A stretch of 64,000 bases of DNA. It comes from Clostridiaceae bacterium. GTDB taxonomy: Bacteria; Bacillota; Clostridia; Oscillospirales; Acutalibacteraceae. The number at the start of each line of letters is the position of its first letter. Position 1 is the stretch's first letter. Positions 5,755 through 15,023 of the stretch are shown one piece after another. The stretch covers positions 1 to 64,000 of the forward strand of contig JAEEWM010000015.1 in NCBI GenBank assembly GCA_016287385.1, in the 5' to 3' direction. The position numbers were made by a program, and so were the translations under genes. The notes under the pieces were generated by a model that saw only the letters and a list, made by a program, of their open reading frames with translations, ran no database searches and had not been told where the DNA came from.

Positions 5755-8142
5755 ATGAAAGTTTCACTTAATCACTTAAAAAGATACGTCGATATTCCGG
5801 TAAGTGTTGAAGAGCTGTGCGAAAAAATGCCGCTCGCCGGTTTTGAGATAGAGAGCGTAGAGCGGCAGGGCGAGGGTATAAAGCGCGTTGTCGCGGCAAA
5901 AATACTTGATGTAAAACCGCATGAGGACAGCGACCATTTGCAGATATGCTCTATGGATGTAGGCGAAAGCGAGCCGGTTCAGATAGTGACGGGCGCGCAG
6001 AACATCGCCAAAGGCGACTTCGTCCCGGCGGCGCTTGACGACAGCTACCTGCCGGACGGCACGCATATCGTATCCGGCAAGCTCCGCGGCGCGGAAAGCC
6101 ACGGTATGCTCTGCTCGTGCGAGGAGCTCGGTCTTACGGAAGCCGATTACGAGGGCGCCGGCGTACACGGCATACTCATCTTAAAGGGCGAGCCGAAGCC
6201 CGGCACGGATATAAAAGAGGTTCTGGGCTTTGACGATACCGTTATAGACTTTTCAATAACCTCAAACCGCCCCGACGCGGGCTGCTTCCTCGGCATAGCG
6301 AAGGAGATTTCGGTCGTGCTCGGCACAGATTTCCACGCGCCCGAAATATCATATAAGACAATCGGCGGCAATATCGGCGATTATATCTCCGTAAGCGTAG
6401 AGAACACCGACCTTTGTCCGCGCTATATGGGCAGAATGGTTAAGAATCTGCGTATAAAAGAGTCGCCCGAGTGGATGAAAAAAGCCATAATCGCGGGTGG
6501 TATGCGGCCTATCAATAATATTGTGGATATAACCAACTTCGTTATGCTCGAAACGGGCCAGCCCATGCACGCGTTTAATTACAACGATCTGGCGGATAAG
6601 AAAATAATCGTCAGAAACGCGCGGGAGGGCGAAAAGATAGTTACCCTTGACGGCAACGGGTTTAACCTTACTCCCGATATGCTTGTAATCGCCGACGGCG
6701 AGCGCCCCTCCTGCCTTGCGGGCATAATGGGCGGCAAGGAAAGTGAAATTGAGGACGACACCACCGACCTCTTCCTTGAAAGCGCGAAATTCCGCCGCGA
6801 TAACGTGCGCCATACCGCGCATACGCTCGGCATCCATACCGAGTCCTGCGCGAGGTTTGAAAAGGGAACCGATATAAAGAACGTAGAATACGCCATGGAG
6901 CGCGCCCTCTCGCTTATATACGAGCTTGACGCGGGCGACATTATTGACGGTAAAGCCGACGTGCGCGGCGAACTGCCCGAGGACCGCGTAATTACGACTA
7001 CCACCGATAAGGTGCTCGAGCTTGTGGGCGTTGACGTGCCGAAGGACGTTATGGTTTCGATACTCAATAAGCTGGGACTCAAAACCGAGCTTGACGGCAA
7101 CAAAATGACCGTGCGCGTGCCCTCGATTCGCGACGATGTGGAGGGCAGAGCCGACCTGGCGGAGGAAATAATGCGTATCTACGGCTACTCGCATATCAAG
7201 GGCAAGCCGATGCGCGGCGACGTAACAAGAGGCAGAAAACTGCCCGAAAGAGAGAAATCGGACAGGATAAAGGCGCTGCTTACCGCCTCGGGTCTTCGCG
7301 AGATAGCGACATATTCGTTTATAAATCCCGCGGCGGCGGATATGTTAAAGCTGCCGGACGGCGACGCGCGCAGGAATATGATAAGGATAATAAATCCGCT
7401 CGGCGACGAATACTCCGCGCTTCGTACACAACTGATATGGAGCATGCTTTCGGTTATCGCTACCAACGTAAGCCGCAAGGTGGAGTCAGGCAGGTTCTTT
7501 GAAATAAGCAAGCGCTTTTTTGCAGAGCTGCCGCTTAAAGCCCAGCCCGAGGAGATACCCACGCTGTCATTGGGCATTTACGGAAAGGGCGAGGATTTCT
7601 TCGCGCTTAAAGGCGTAATCGAGGCGCTTATGAAGCTTTGCGGCGCACATACGCGGTATGAGCGTTCAGCCGAGCCGTATCTGCACCCCGGCCGTCAGGC
7701 GGCGGTTTACGCCAACAACACCCTTGCCGGCACGTTCGGCGAGGTACATCCGGCGGTAGCAAGTAAGTTCGGAATTGACGCGCGCGTTTACGTTGCAGAA
7801 ATAAAGCTTGACGTGCTTTACGCCATAAACAAGCGCAAGCTCGTTTATAAGCCGCTTCCGAAATTCCCGGCGGTAGAGCGCGACTTCGCACTGCTTTGCG
7901 ATATTGACACGCCCGTAGGCGACCTTGAAAAGGCGATATCGAACGGCGCGGGCAGAATGCTCGAAAAAATCGAACTTTTCGATATTTACACTGGTTCGCA
8001 GATACCCGAGGGCAAAAAGAGCGTGGCGTTCAGCGTGTGGCTCAGGTCGAGCGAAGCGACGCTTACCGAGGAGCAAACCGAGGAGCTTTGCGCCAAGATC
8101 ATAGATAAACTCGAAAAAGCGGGCGGCGTTCTCAGAAAATAA
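5755..8142 (+). CDS. pheT: Phenylalanyl-tRNA synthetase, beta subunit
   Basis: 795 residues, a normal bacterial length. An AAGGGGGCGG ribosome site precedes the ATG. Domains in order: the EMAP/OB-type tRNA-binding domain (about 40-150; VVAAKILDVKPHEDSDHLQI), the B3/B4 editing domain that hydrolyses Tyr-tRNA-Phe, the B5 domain (about 400-475), the catalytic-like core, and the C-terminal ferredoxin-fold anticodon-binding domain (about 700-795; FPAVERDFALLCD). It works with PheS in the same operon and under the same T-box. Confidence 0.98.
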   Translation: MKVSLNHLKRYVDIPVSVEELCEKMPLAGFEIESVERQGEGIKRVVAAKILDVKPHEDSDHLQICSMDVGESEPVQIVTGAQNIAKGDFVPAALDDSYLPDGTHIVSGKLRGAESHGMLCSCEELGLTEADYEGAGVHGILILKGEPKPGTDIKEVLGFDDTVIDFSITSNRPDAGCFLGIAKEISVVLGTDFHAPEISYKTIGGNIGDYISVSVENTDLCPRYMGRMVKNLRIKESPEWMKKAIIAGGMRPINNIVDITNFVMLETGQPMHAFNYNDLADKKIIVRNAREGEKIVTLDGNGFNLTPDMLVIADGERPSCLAGIMGGKESEIEDDTTDLFLESAKFRRDNVRHTAHTLGIHTESCARFEKGTDIKNVEYAMERALSLIYELDAGDIIDGKADVRGELPEDRVITTTTDKVLELVGVDVPKDVMVSILNKLGLKTELDGNKMTVRVPSIRDDVEGRADLAEEIMRIYGYSHIKGKPMRGDVTRGRKLPEREKSDRIKALLTASGLREIATYSFINPAAADMLKLPDGDARRNMIRIINPLGDEYSALRTQLIWSMLSVIATNVSRKVESGRFFEISKRFFAELPLKAQPEEIPTLSLGIYGKGEDFFALKGVIEALMKLCGAHTRYERSAEPYLHPGRQAAVYANNTLAGTFGEVHPAVASKFGIDARVYVAEIKLDVLYAINKRKLVYKPLPKFPAVERDFALLCDIDTPVGDLEKAISNGAGRMLEKIELFDIYTGSQIPEGKKSVAFSVWLRSSEATLTEEQTEELCAKIIDKLEKAGGVLRK

Positions 8143-8145
8143 CAC

Positions 8146-8174
8146 TTGAACTTTTTTCGGCGGCGGTATACAAT
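8146..8174 (+). promoter_or_regulatory. Promoter of ireB
   Basis: TTGAAC, 17 bases, TACAAT, 23 bases before the ireB ATG and 3 bases after the pheT stop. Confidence 0.75.
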
Positions 8175-8197
8175 ATAACTGAAAGGCAGGGACCCTT

Positions 8198-8443
8198 ATG
8201 ACAGATAAAACACTAACCTTCTCGATAGGCGATCAGACCGAGCAGGAAATACGCCGTATACTTACGGAGGTTTACGACGCGTTAAAGGAAAAGGGATACA
8301 ACCCGATAAATCAGATAGTCGGCTATATTCTTTCCGAGGACCCCACCTATATCACCACCCATAAAAACGCGAGAAATCTTATCCGCAGGATAGACCGTGA
8401 CACACTGCTTCAATCGCTTGTAAGGTACTATCTTACGGCGTAA
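8198..8443 (+). CDS. IreB family regulatory phosphoprotein (UPF0297/DUF965)
   Basis: 81 residues, typical of the family. The sequence [20 protein letters not shown] has N-terminal threonines like those phosphorylated by the PASTA kinase IreK in Enterococcus. The core [20 protein letters not shown] is the family signature. In enterococci IreB restrains cephalosporin resistance by acting on early peptidoglycan synthesis (MurA). In most Firmicutes it lies between alaS and ruvX; here it stands alone between its own promoter and terminator. Confidence 0.93.
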   Translation: MTDKTLTFSIGDQTEQEIRRILTEVYDALKEKGYNPINQIVGYILSEDPTYITTHKNARNLIRRIDRDTLLQSLVRYYLTA

Positions 8444-8463
8444 CGGCGTTTGAAATTCATTTG

Positions 8464-8499
8464 ATTACGCGGCAGTTTTCTGCCGCGTAATATTTTTTG
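8464..8499 (+). terminator. Intrinsic terminator of ireB
   Basis: A 12-bp perfect stem (8464-8475 / 8480-8491), TTTT loop, then ATTTTTTG. Confidence 0.92.
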
Positions 8500-8509
8500 C
8501 GCCGTCCGC

Positions 8510-8538
8510 TTGAAAAACGCCGCGGAATATGTTATATT
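8510..8538 (+). promoter_or_regulatory. Promoter of the murI-argS-lon-engB operon
   Basis: TTGAAA, 17 bases, TATATT. GGAGGTG (8571-8577) then precedes the murI ATG. Confidence 0.75.
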
Positions 8539-8582
8539 ATTATGAATAATTATATTATATAACTTCTTTTGGAGGTGCCTTT

Positions 8583-9395
8583 ATGGCTGATTCCCGCGCC
8601 ATAGGTATTTTTGATTCGGGACTCGGGGGACTGACCGTCGCCAGGCAGATAATGAATCTGTGCCCGGATGAAAGCATAGTATACTTCGGCGATACCGGCC
8701 GCGTGCCTTACGGTACGAAGGGCGTTGATACGATAAAGAAATACGCGGCGGAGGACATACGCTTTCTGCTCGGTATGGACGTTAAAATGATAGTAGCCGC
8801 CTGCGGTACGGTTTCCGCCGTGGCGGCGGACGCGGGACGCGACCTCGGCGTGCCGTTTATCGAGGTTATATCGCACTCGGTAAAAGACGCGGTCGCCGCG
8901 ACCCGAAACGGCAGAATAGGCGTGATTGCCACACCCGCCACCGTAAAAAGCCACGCGCATAAAAATCTTACCCAAAAGCTTATGCCTGAAGCGGCGGTTT
9001 TTGAAACGGCGGCGCCGCTGCTCGTTTCCCTCGCGGAAGAGGGACTTTATCAGCCGGATAACGAAATCGCGCGGCTTACCGTGGCGCATTATCTTTCGGA
9101 GATTAAAGACAACGGCGTTGACACGCTCATTCTCGGCTGTACGCATTTCCCGGTGTTTGAAAAGATAATAAGCGAATATATGCCGGGCGTTACGCTTATT
9201 GATATGGGCGTTTCAGCGGCAAAGCACGTAAAAGATGTGCTCACGAAAGAGGACAGCCGGAACACCGGCGAAAAAACCGCGCACAGATTTTTTGTGAGCG
9301 ATAAGCCGGTAACCTTTGAAAAAACGGTTAAAATATTCTTAGGCGATTGCGCAAACAACTTGCAAATAGATTTGGTGGATGTAGAAAAAATATGA
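8583..9395 (+). CDS. murI: Glutamate racemase
   Basis: 270 residues. It interconverts L- and D-glutamate with two cysteines as acid/base, supplying D-Glu for peptidoglycan. Seen motifs: GIFDSGLGGLTV (8-19), FGDTGRVPYG (35-44), the first cysteine in ACGTVS (Cys74) and the second in GCTHFPVF (Cys186). The Asn that usually follows the first cysteine (CNT) is Gly here. Both cysteines are kept, so activity is expected. It is the first gene of a tight operon, and its stop overlaps the next start (ATGA). Confidence 0.93.
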   Translation: MADSRAIGIFDSGLGGLTVARQIMNLCPDESIVYFGDTGRVPYGTKGVDTIKKYAAEDIRFLLGMDVKMIVAACGTVSAVAADAGRDLGVPFIEVISHSVKDAVAATRNGRIGVIATPATVKSHAHKNLTQKLMPEAAVFETAAPLLVSLAEEGLYQPDNEIARLTVAHYLSEIKDNGVDTLILGCTHFPVFEKIISEYMPGVTLIDMGVSAAKHVKDVLTKEDSRNTGEKTAHRFFVSDKPVTFEKTVKIFLGDCANNLQIDLVDVEKI

Positions 9396-9808
9396 AAAAG
9401 GTCATGATTAAAATAAGGGGAACGCAGGGACTCGGCGACGATACTTCGGTGATAGAGTTTGCCACCGAGGGTACGTTGCGCAGGCAGGGTGACGATTTCA
9501 TTCTCAGTTATTTCGATAATTCGGTGATTGAGAACGAAAAGGTAAAAACCACGCTTACCGCCTCTGCCAAAAGCGTGATTTTAGAGCGCTCGGGCGCGAT
9601 AAAATCAAAACTGTTTATAGAAAAAGGCGTTCGCAACAACTGCTTTTACAGTGTGCCCGAGGGCAGTCTTACGCTCGGTATTTACGGCAAGGACGTAAGC
9701 CACAACCTTACAGAATCGGGCGGTAAAATAAATATGGTATACACGCTCGACGCGGACTTGAATCTGATAAGCGAGAATGCGGTAGAGATAAACGTCACAG
9801 GAAGATAA
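9392..9808 (+). CDS. DUF1934 (YwiB-like) beta-barrel protein
   Basis: 138 residues from an ATG at 9392 that overlaps the murI stop. A start at 9347 would run deep into murI and has no ribosome site. The protein begins MKKVMIKIRGTQGLG and is rich in alternating beta strands, ending MVYTLDADLNLISENAVEINV. This matches the DUF1934 family, a lipocalin-like barrel named after B. subtilis YwiB. In B. subtilis ywiB is next to argS, and the same order is kept here. The function is unknown. Confidence 0.88.
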   Translation: MKKVMIKIRGTQGLGDDTSVIEFATEGTLRRQGDDFILSYFDNSVIENEKVKTTLTASAKSVILERSGAIKSKLFIEKGVRNNCFYSVPEGSLTLGIYGKDVSHNLTESGGKINMVYTLDADLNLISENAVEINVTGR

Positions 9809-9843
9809 AAAATTGCAAAGCCATAAAAGATGAGGAATAAAAA

Positions 9844-11517
9844 ATGTCACTACTTGTAAAAAAAGCAAAAACACAGATAAAGGAAATCGTGCTTTCAGCG
9901 GCGCAAAAAGCGTTTTCTTGTGAAGAGTTGCCCGATTTCACACTCGAAACTCCGGCAAACCGTGAGCACGGCGATTTTGCCGTGAACGCCGCGCTCGTCT
10001 GGGCGCGCGCGCTTCACGCCGCACCCCGCGCGATAGCCGAAAAACTGCTTGAAAACGCCGATTTTTCAGATACCTACATAGAAAAATGCGAGATAGCCGG
10101 ACCCGGCTTTATGAACTTCTTTTTAGCCGATTCGTTTTACGGCGACGTCGTAGCGGACGTAATAAGCAAGGGCGAAGATTACGGCAAGAGCGATTTCGGC
10201 GAAGGTAAGCGGATACTCGTTGAGTTTGTTTCCGCCAATCCCACGGGACCCATGCACATAGGCAACGCCCGCGGCGGCGCGCTGGGCGACTGCCTTGCGA
10301 GTGTGCTCACTGCCGCCGGATATAAAACCGAACGCGAGTTTTATATAAACGACGCCGGCAACCAGATAAATAAGTTTGCGCTGAGCCTTGATATAAGATA
10401 CCGCCAGCTTTATGAGGACGGTATCGAAATGCCGGAGGACTCATACCACGGCGAGGATATTATCGCTCACGCAAAGGCGTTCGCCGAAAAATACGGTGAT
10501 TCGTATATCGGCAAAAGCGAACAGGAGCGGCAAAGCGCGCTTACCGCTTTCGCACTGCCGAAGAATATCGAAAGTCTTAAAGTTGACCTCGAAAAGTATC
10601 GCATAAAATACGACACCTGGTTTAAGGAAAGCTCGCTTCACGAAAGCGGCGCCACCGCCGAGGTCATAGAGAAGTTAAAGCAAAGCGGACATACCTATAC
10701 GCTCGAAGGCGCGCTGTGGTTTCGAGCCACCGATTACGGCTGTGATAAAGATTTCGTGCTGGTGCGTGCAAACGGCGTGCCGACCTATATAGTGCCGGAT
10801 ATCGCCTATCACTACAATAAGCTTTGCGTTCGCGGCTTCGACCGCGCCATAGATATTCTGGGCGCCGACCACCACGGCTACGTTCCGCGCCTTAAAGCCG
10901 CGCTCTCCTGCATGGGCGCGCCGGCGGACCGCCTCGACGTAGTCATAATGCAGATGGTGCGCCTCGTGCGTGACGGTGAGGTCATAAAGGCGTCGAAGCG
11001 TTCAGGCAAAGCGATAACCCTCGTAACGCTTCTTGACGAGGTGCCTATCGACGCGGCGCGGTTCTTCTTCAACCTGCGCGAGCCGAACTCACATTTTGAT
11101 TTCGACCTTGACCTGGCGGTCAGCGAATCGAACAACAACCCCGTATTTTACGTGCAGTACGCCCACGCGCGCATCTGCAGTATTATAAGGAACTTAAAAG
11201 CCGAGGGCATTGAGGCGGACGTCTCGGATACCGGCTGTCTTTCGCTTCTTACCGCGCCGGAGGAGCGCGAGCTTATACTCTATCTTTCGGCGCTCACCGA
11301 TGAGATAATAGCCGCGGCGAAAACCTACGACCCCGCGCGTATCACGCATTACGTTACGGAGCTGTCCACGCGTTTTCATAAGTTCTACGCCGCCCGCAGG
11401 GTGAAAACAGAGGATAAAGCTCTTACAAACGCGCGGCTTCTTCTGACCGTCGCCGCGGGTACGGCGATAAGAAACGTACTGGGACTTCTTAAAATCACCG
11501 CGCCCGAAAAAATGTAA
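9844..11517 (+). CDS. argS: Arginyl-tRNA synthetase
   Basis: 557 residues. A class I synthetase with the N-terminal Arg-specific domain (about 1-90), the HIGH-type motif in NPTGPMHIGNARGGALGD, and the usual relaxed KMSKS-type loop (KASKRSGKAITL). The DALR anticodon-binding domain forms the C-terminal part. The end KITAPEKM is the conserved tail. It sits in the murI operon after the DUF1934 gene (35-base gap). Length and motifs are complete. Confidence 0.98.
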   Translation: MSLLVKKAKTQIKEIVLSAAQKAFSCEELPDFTLETPANREHGDFAVNAALVWARALHAAPRAIAEKLLENADFSDTYIEKCEIAGPGFMNFFLADSFYGDVVADVISKGEDYGKSDFGEGKRILVEFVSANPTGPMHIGNARGGALGDCLASVLTAAGYKTEREFYINDAGNQINKFALSLDIRYRQLYEDGIEMPEDSYHGEDIIAHAKAFAEKYGDSYIGKSEQERQSALTAFALPKNIESLKVDLEKYRIKYDTWFKESSLHESGATAEVIEKLKQSGHTYTLEGALWFRATDYGCDKDFVLVRANGVPTYIVPDIAYHYNKLCVRGFDRAIDILGADHHGYVPRLKAALSCMGAPADRLDVVIMQMVRLVRDGEVIKASKRSGKAITLVTLLDEVPIDAARFFFNLREPNSHFDFDLDLAVSESNNNPVFYVQYAHARICSIIRNLKAEGIEADVSDTGCLSLLTAPEERELILYLSALTDEIIAAAKTYDPARITHYVTELSTRFHKFYAARRVKTEDKALTNARLLLTVAAGTAIRNVLGLLKITAPEKM

Positions 11518-11539
11518 GATAACGCGAAAGGAAAAGTTT

Positions 11540-12070
11540 ATGAAAAAAAGAATTGTTTGCGCGCTTATATGCCTGGCGGCAATATTGCCCGCCGCGGGCT
11601 GTAAAAACAAAAAGGATAAAGCCAAAGTTTACGAAATCGATTTTGCCCGTTTTGCCAACGTAGGCACAATGCCCGAAAGCGAATTAAGGCTCGGCGACGA
11701 CCTGCCGGAGTTCGACCCGCAGGACGAGCAGAGCAAATATTTTTCGATGGACGACGCGAATCCGCCGTTCATAGGCACCGCCGAGGGCAATTTCAGTTAT
11801 TATTACGAAAAGGGCGAGAATCCGAAGATAACCGCGATAATGGCGTACGATACCTGCTTCGGCTTTGAAAACGATACCGTTTCGATAGTTATAACCGACG
11901 CGCTCGATTCGCAAAACGTTAAATATACCGAGCGTAAGCCGCGGGAGGATGAAACGCTTTTCATGCCGAAGGAGCCGAACGTATCGCTCATAGAATGTAA
12001 ATCGTTTAAGCACAGACTGATTTTCATAATCAAAGACAACGCGCTTTGCGCGGCGTATATAGGAGATTGA
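11540..12070 (+). CDS. Putative lipoprotein of unknown function
   Basis: 176 residues. It has a lipoprotein signal peptide, MKKRIVCALICLAAILPAAGC, with lipobox PAAGC (lipidated Cys at residue 21), so it is anchored outside the membrane. The mature part starts with a lysine-rich linker KNKKDKAK and then a beta-rich acidic domain of about 145 residues. No known domain is recognised. It lies 22 bases after argS and ends 3 bases before lon. Confidence 0.8.
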   Translation: MKKRIVCALICLAAILPAAGCKNKKDKAKVYEIDFARFANVGTMPESELRLGDDLPEFDPQDEQSKYFSMDDANPPFIGTAEGNFSYYYEKGENPKITAIMAYDTCFGFENDTVSIVITDALDSQNVKYTERKPREDETLFMPKEPNVSLIECKSFKHRLIFIIKDNALCAAYIGD

Positions 12071-12073
12071 ATT

Positions 12074-14449
12074 ATGCCTCAAACCTTAGTGTGCGGCGCC
12101 GAGTATCCGCTTCTGGCGCTTCGCGGGATGGTCGCTTTTCCCGATATGATGCTCACGCTCGACGTGGGCAGAAAAAAGAGCGTGGCGGCGCTTAACGTCG
12201 CTATGGAAAAGAATACGCCCATTTATCTTGTGACTCAAAAGAATATCGCAACGGAACAGCCGGAAAACGACGACCTCTATAAAACGGGGTGCGTCTGCAA
12301 GGTGCGCCAGGTGCTCACCCTGCCCGACGGCAGCGTAAAGGCGCTTGTTCAGGGGCTTTACCGTGCGCAGCATATATCGGTCATATCCGCGGGCAGATAT
12401 TATACCGCGGAGGTCTGCCGGCTTGACGATAAGCCGGTAAAAAACCGTCCTGTTTATATCGAAAGTCTTATTCGCCGCATAAGGTCGAGCTTTGAAATGT
12501 ATTTGCAGGTAAGCCCGAAAATGCCGGCGGATATCGTTATGACGGTGGCAACCAGTGAAAATCTCTCCTACCTTTGCGATTATATCGCCTTTAACGTGCC
12601 CGCGCCCTTTGACGATAAGCAGTACGTTCTCGAACAGCTCAATGTGATAACGCGGGCAAAGGTATTGCTCGAACTGCTCTCAAAGGAGCGGGAGATAACC
12701 GAGATAGACAACCGTATAGGCGAAAAGACCCGCTACCGCCTTGACGAAACGCAGAAGGACTATTATCTCAAAGAGCAGATAAAGGTCATTTCGGACGAGC
12801 TTTACGGCGACGAGGGCACCGACGAGATAGACAGCTATCACGCGAAGGTCGATACGCTTATCGCGTCGGATGAGATAAAAGAAAAAATACATACCGAGAT
12901 AAACAAGCTCTCAAAAATGCCGCCCGGTGCGCACGAATCCACGGCACAGCGCGCGTTTATAGAGCTTTGCCTTGAGCTTCCGTGGGATAAGGAACGCAAG
13001 GGTACGGTTGACATAAACCGTGCCGCAAAGATACTTGACCGCGATTTTTACGGGCTTAAAAGGGTAAAGGAGCGTATTCTCGAAGCCATTTCGGTTTACG
13101 CGCTCGCTCCCGAGGTAAAGGGGCAGATAATATGTCTCGCGGGGCCTCCGGGCGTGGGTAAAACCTCCATAGGCAAGACGATTGCCGAGTGTATGGGGCG
13201 TGATTACGCGCGCGTATCGCTCGGCGGCGTTCACGACGAAGCGGAAATCCGCGGTCACCGCAAAACCTACGTGGGCGCTATGCCCGGCAAGGTGATTTCG
13301 GCAATGCGCAAGGCGGGAAGCCGTAACCCCGTGATACTCTTCGATGAGATAGACAAGATAGGGAACGATTATAAGGGCGACCCGGCAAGCGCCATGCTTG
13401 AAGTGCTTGACCCGGAACAGAACTGCGCCTTTACCGATAATTTCCTCGATATGCCTTACGATTTGAGCCACGCGGTGTTTATCACGACGGCGAACTCGCT
13501 TGAAACGATACCCGCGCCGCTGCTCGACCGTATGGAGATAATCGAAATAGACTCATACACGAGAGAGGAAAAATACAATATCGCGAAGCGGCATTTGCTT
13601 TCGCGGCAGCTTAAAAGTCACGGCGTAACGCCGAAAAACTGTAAGATATCCGGCGCGGTGCTTTATTCGCTTATCGATTACTATACCCGCGAGGCGGGCG
13701 TGCGCTCGCTTGAACGTACCATAGGTTCGCTCTGCGCGAAGGCGGCGAAGAAAATCGCCGAGGGAAGCGCGGACGTGGTTGACATAAAACCGAAAGACCT
13801 CGAAACTCTTTTAGGCCATAAAAAATACCGTCCCGAGGTTATTCTCGAGCGGGACGAAGTAGGCATAATAAACGGTCTCGCGTGGACGCGCGTGGGCGGC
13901 GAGATAATGCAGATGGAAATCGCCGTAATGCCGGGTACGGGCAAGGTGGAACTCACCGGAAACCTCGGCGACGTTATGAAGGAGTCGGCTGTGGCGGCGG
14001 TAACGTTCGTGCGCTCGAACGCCGAGAAATACGGCATAGACCCCGATTTTTACAAGACGAAGGATATCCATATCCACGCCACCGAGGCGGCAACGCCCAA
14101 GGACGGCCCGAGCGCCGGCGTAACCGTTACCACCGCGCTCGTTTCGGCGCTGACCGGCAGAGCGGTAAGGCGCGATATCGCCATGACCGGCGAAATAACG
14201 GTACTCGGCAGAGTGCTTCAAATCGGCGGTCTGAAAGAAAAAAGCATGGCGGCGTACCGCGGCGGAGTCACCACGGTATTTATACCGAAGGATAATCTGC
14301 CCGACCTTGACGAGGTAGACGAGGCGGTCAAAAAATCGGTGCGCTTTATACCGGTAAGACACGTTGACGAGATAATTTGCCGCGCGCTTGCCCCCGCACA
14401 CGGGAAAAAGCATGATAAAAGCACCGCGGGTGCGGAAATAAGGTGTTGA
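12074..14449 (+). CDS. lon: ATP-dependent protease LonA
   Basis: 791 residues. Domain order is the LonA plan: the N-terminal LON substrate domain (about 10-200; YPLLALRGMVAFPDMML), a helical linker, the AAA+ module with Walker A GPPGVGKTS (about residue 357) and Walker B FDEIDKI, and the C-terminal protease. The protease has the catalytic Ser in KDGPSAGVT (about 680) and the Lys in GGLKEKSMAA (about 723). It degrades damaged and regulatory proteins in the cytosol. engB starts one base after its stop, an order common in Firmicutes. Confidence 0.98.
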   Translation: MPQTLVCGAEYPLLALRGMVAFPDMMLTLDVGRKKSVAALNVAMEKNTPIYLVTQKNIATEQPENDDLYKTGCVCKVRQVLTLPDGSVKALVQGLYRAQHISVISAGRYYTAEVCRLDDKPVKNRPVYIESLIRRIRSSFEMYLQVSPKMPADIVMTVATSENLSYLCDYIAFNVPAPFDDKQYVLEQLNVITRAKVLLELLSKEREITEIDNRIGEKTRYRLDETQKDYYLKEQIKVISDELYGDEGTDEIDSYHAKVDTLIASDEIKEKIHTEINKLSKMPPGAHESTAQRAFIELCLELPWDKERKGTVDINRAAKILDRDFYGLKRVKERILEAISVYALAPEVKGQIICLAGPPGVGKTSIGKTIAECMGRDYARVSLGGVHDEAEIRGHRKTYVGAMPGKVISAMRKAGSRNPVILFDEIDKIGNDYKGDPASAMLEVLDPEQNCAFTDNFLDMPYDLSHAVFITTANSLETIPAPLLDRMEIIEIDSYTREEKYNIAKRHLLSRQLKSHGVTPKNCKISGAVLYSLIDYYTREAGVRSLERTIGSLCAKAAKKIAEGSADVVDIKPKDLETLLGHKKYRPEVILERDEVGIINGLAWTRVGGEIMQMEIAVMPGTGKVELTGNLGDVMKESAVAAVTFVRSNAEKYGIDPDFYKTKDIHIHATEAATPKDGPSAGVTVTTALVSALTGRAVRRDIAMTGEITVLGRVLQIGGLKEKSMAAYRGGVTTVFIPKDNLPDLDEVDEAVKKSVRFIPVRHVDEIICRALAPAHGKKHDKSTAGAEIRC

Positions 14450-14450
14450 A

Positions 14451-15023
14451 ATGAATCTTAACGGCGCTGTCTTTGTCGCCGCGTACGGTACGGCGGAACA
14501 GCTTCCCGAAAGCACGATAGCGGAGGTATGTTTTTGCGGCAGGTCAAACGTGGGCAAATCGTCGCTCATAAATAAACTGCTCGGCAGAAAGGCGATAGCG
14601 CGCGTCAGCTCAACGCCGGGCAAAACCGCGACGGTCAATTTCTTTCGCGCGGGCGATATAAATATCGTAGACCTGCCGGGATACGGCTACGCAAAGATAA
14701 GCGAGCGCGAGCGTATGCGCTGGGACTCGCTTATGAACGCCTATTTTTCGGGCGGCAGAAATATTCGCCTTTGTCTGCAGCTTGTTGACGTACGGCGCAC
14801 GCTGTCCGGTGACGACGAACGCATGGTGCGCTTTTTAAGAGAGCGCAAGGTGCCCTTAGCCGTGGTGCTTACAAAGTGCGATAAGCTTAATAAAACAGAG
14901 CTTGCCGTTCAGAAAGAATACTGGCAAGCCCTGTTTGGCGACGTCCCGGTTTTCCCGTTTTCCGCTTTGAGCGGGCAGGGTAAGGAAGAAATACTAAATG
15001 CCGTCGACGCTTATACCGAATAA
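14451..15023 (+). CDS. engB: Ribosome biogenesis GTPase EngB (YsxC/YihA)
   Basis: 190 residues. G1 is GRSNVGKSS (residues 31-39), G3 is DLPGYGYAK, G4 is TKCDK and G5 falls near FSALSG. It is a translation-factor-class GTPase that helps assemble the large ribosomal subunit. It is the last gene of the murI operon, and its final 30 bases overlap the convergent rluA-type gene. Confidence 0.97.
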   Translation: MNLNGAVFVAAYGTAEQLPESTIAEVCFCGRSNVGKSSLINKLLGRKAIARVSSTPGKTATVNFFRAGDINIVDLPGYGYAKISERERMRWDSLMNAYFSGGRNIRLCLQLVDVRRTLSGDDERMVRFLRERKVPLAVVLTKCDKLNKTELAVQKEYWQALFGDVPVFPFSALSGQGKEEILNAVDAYTE

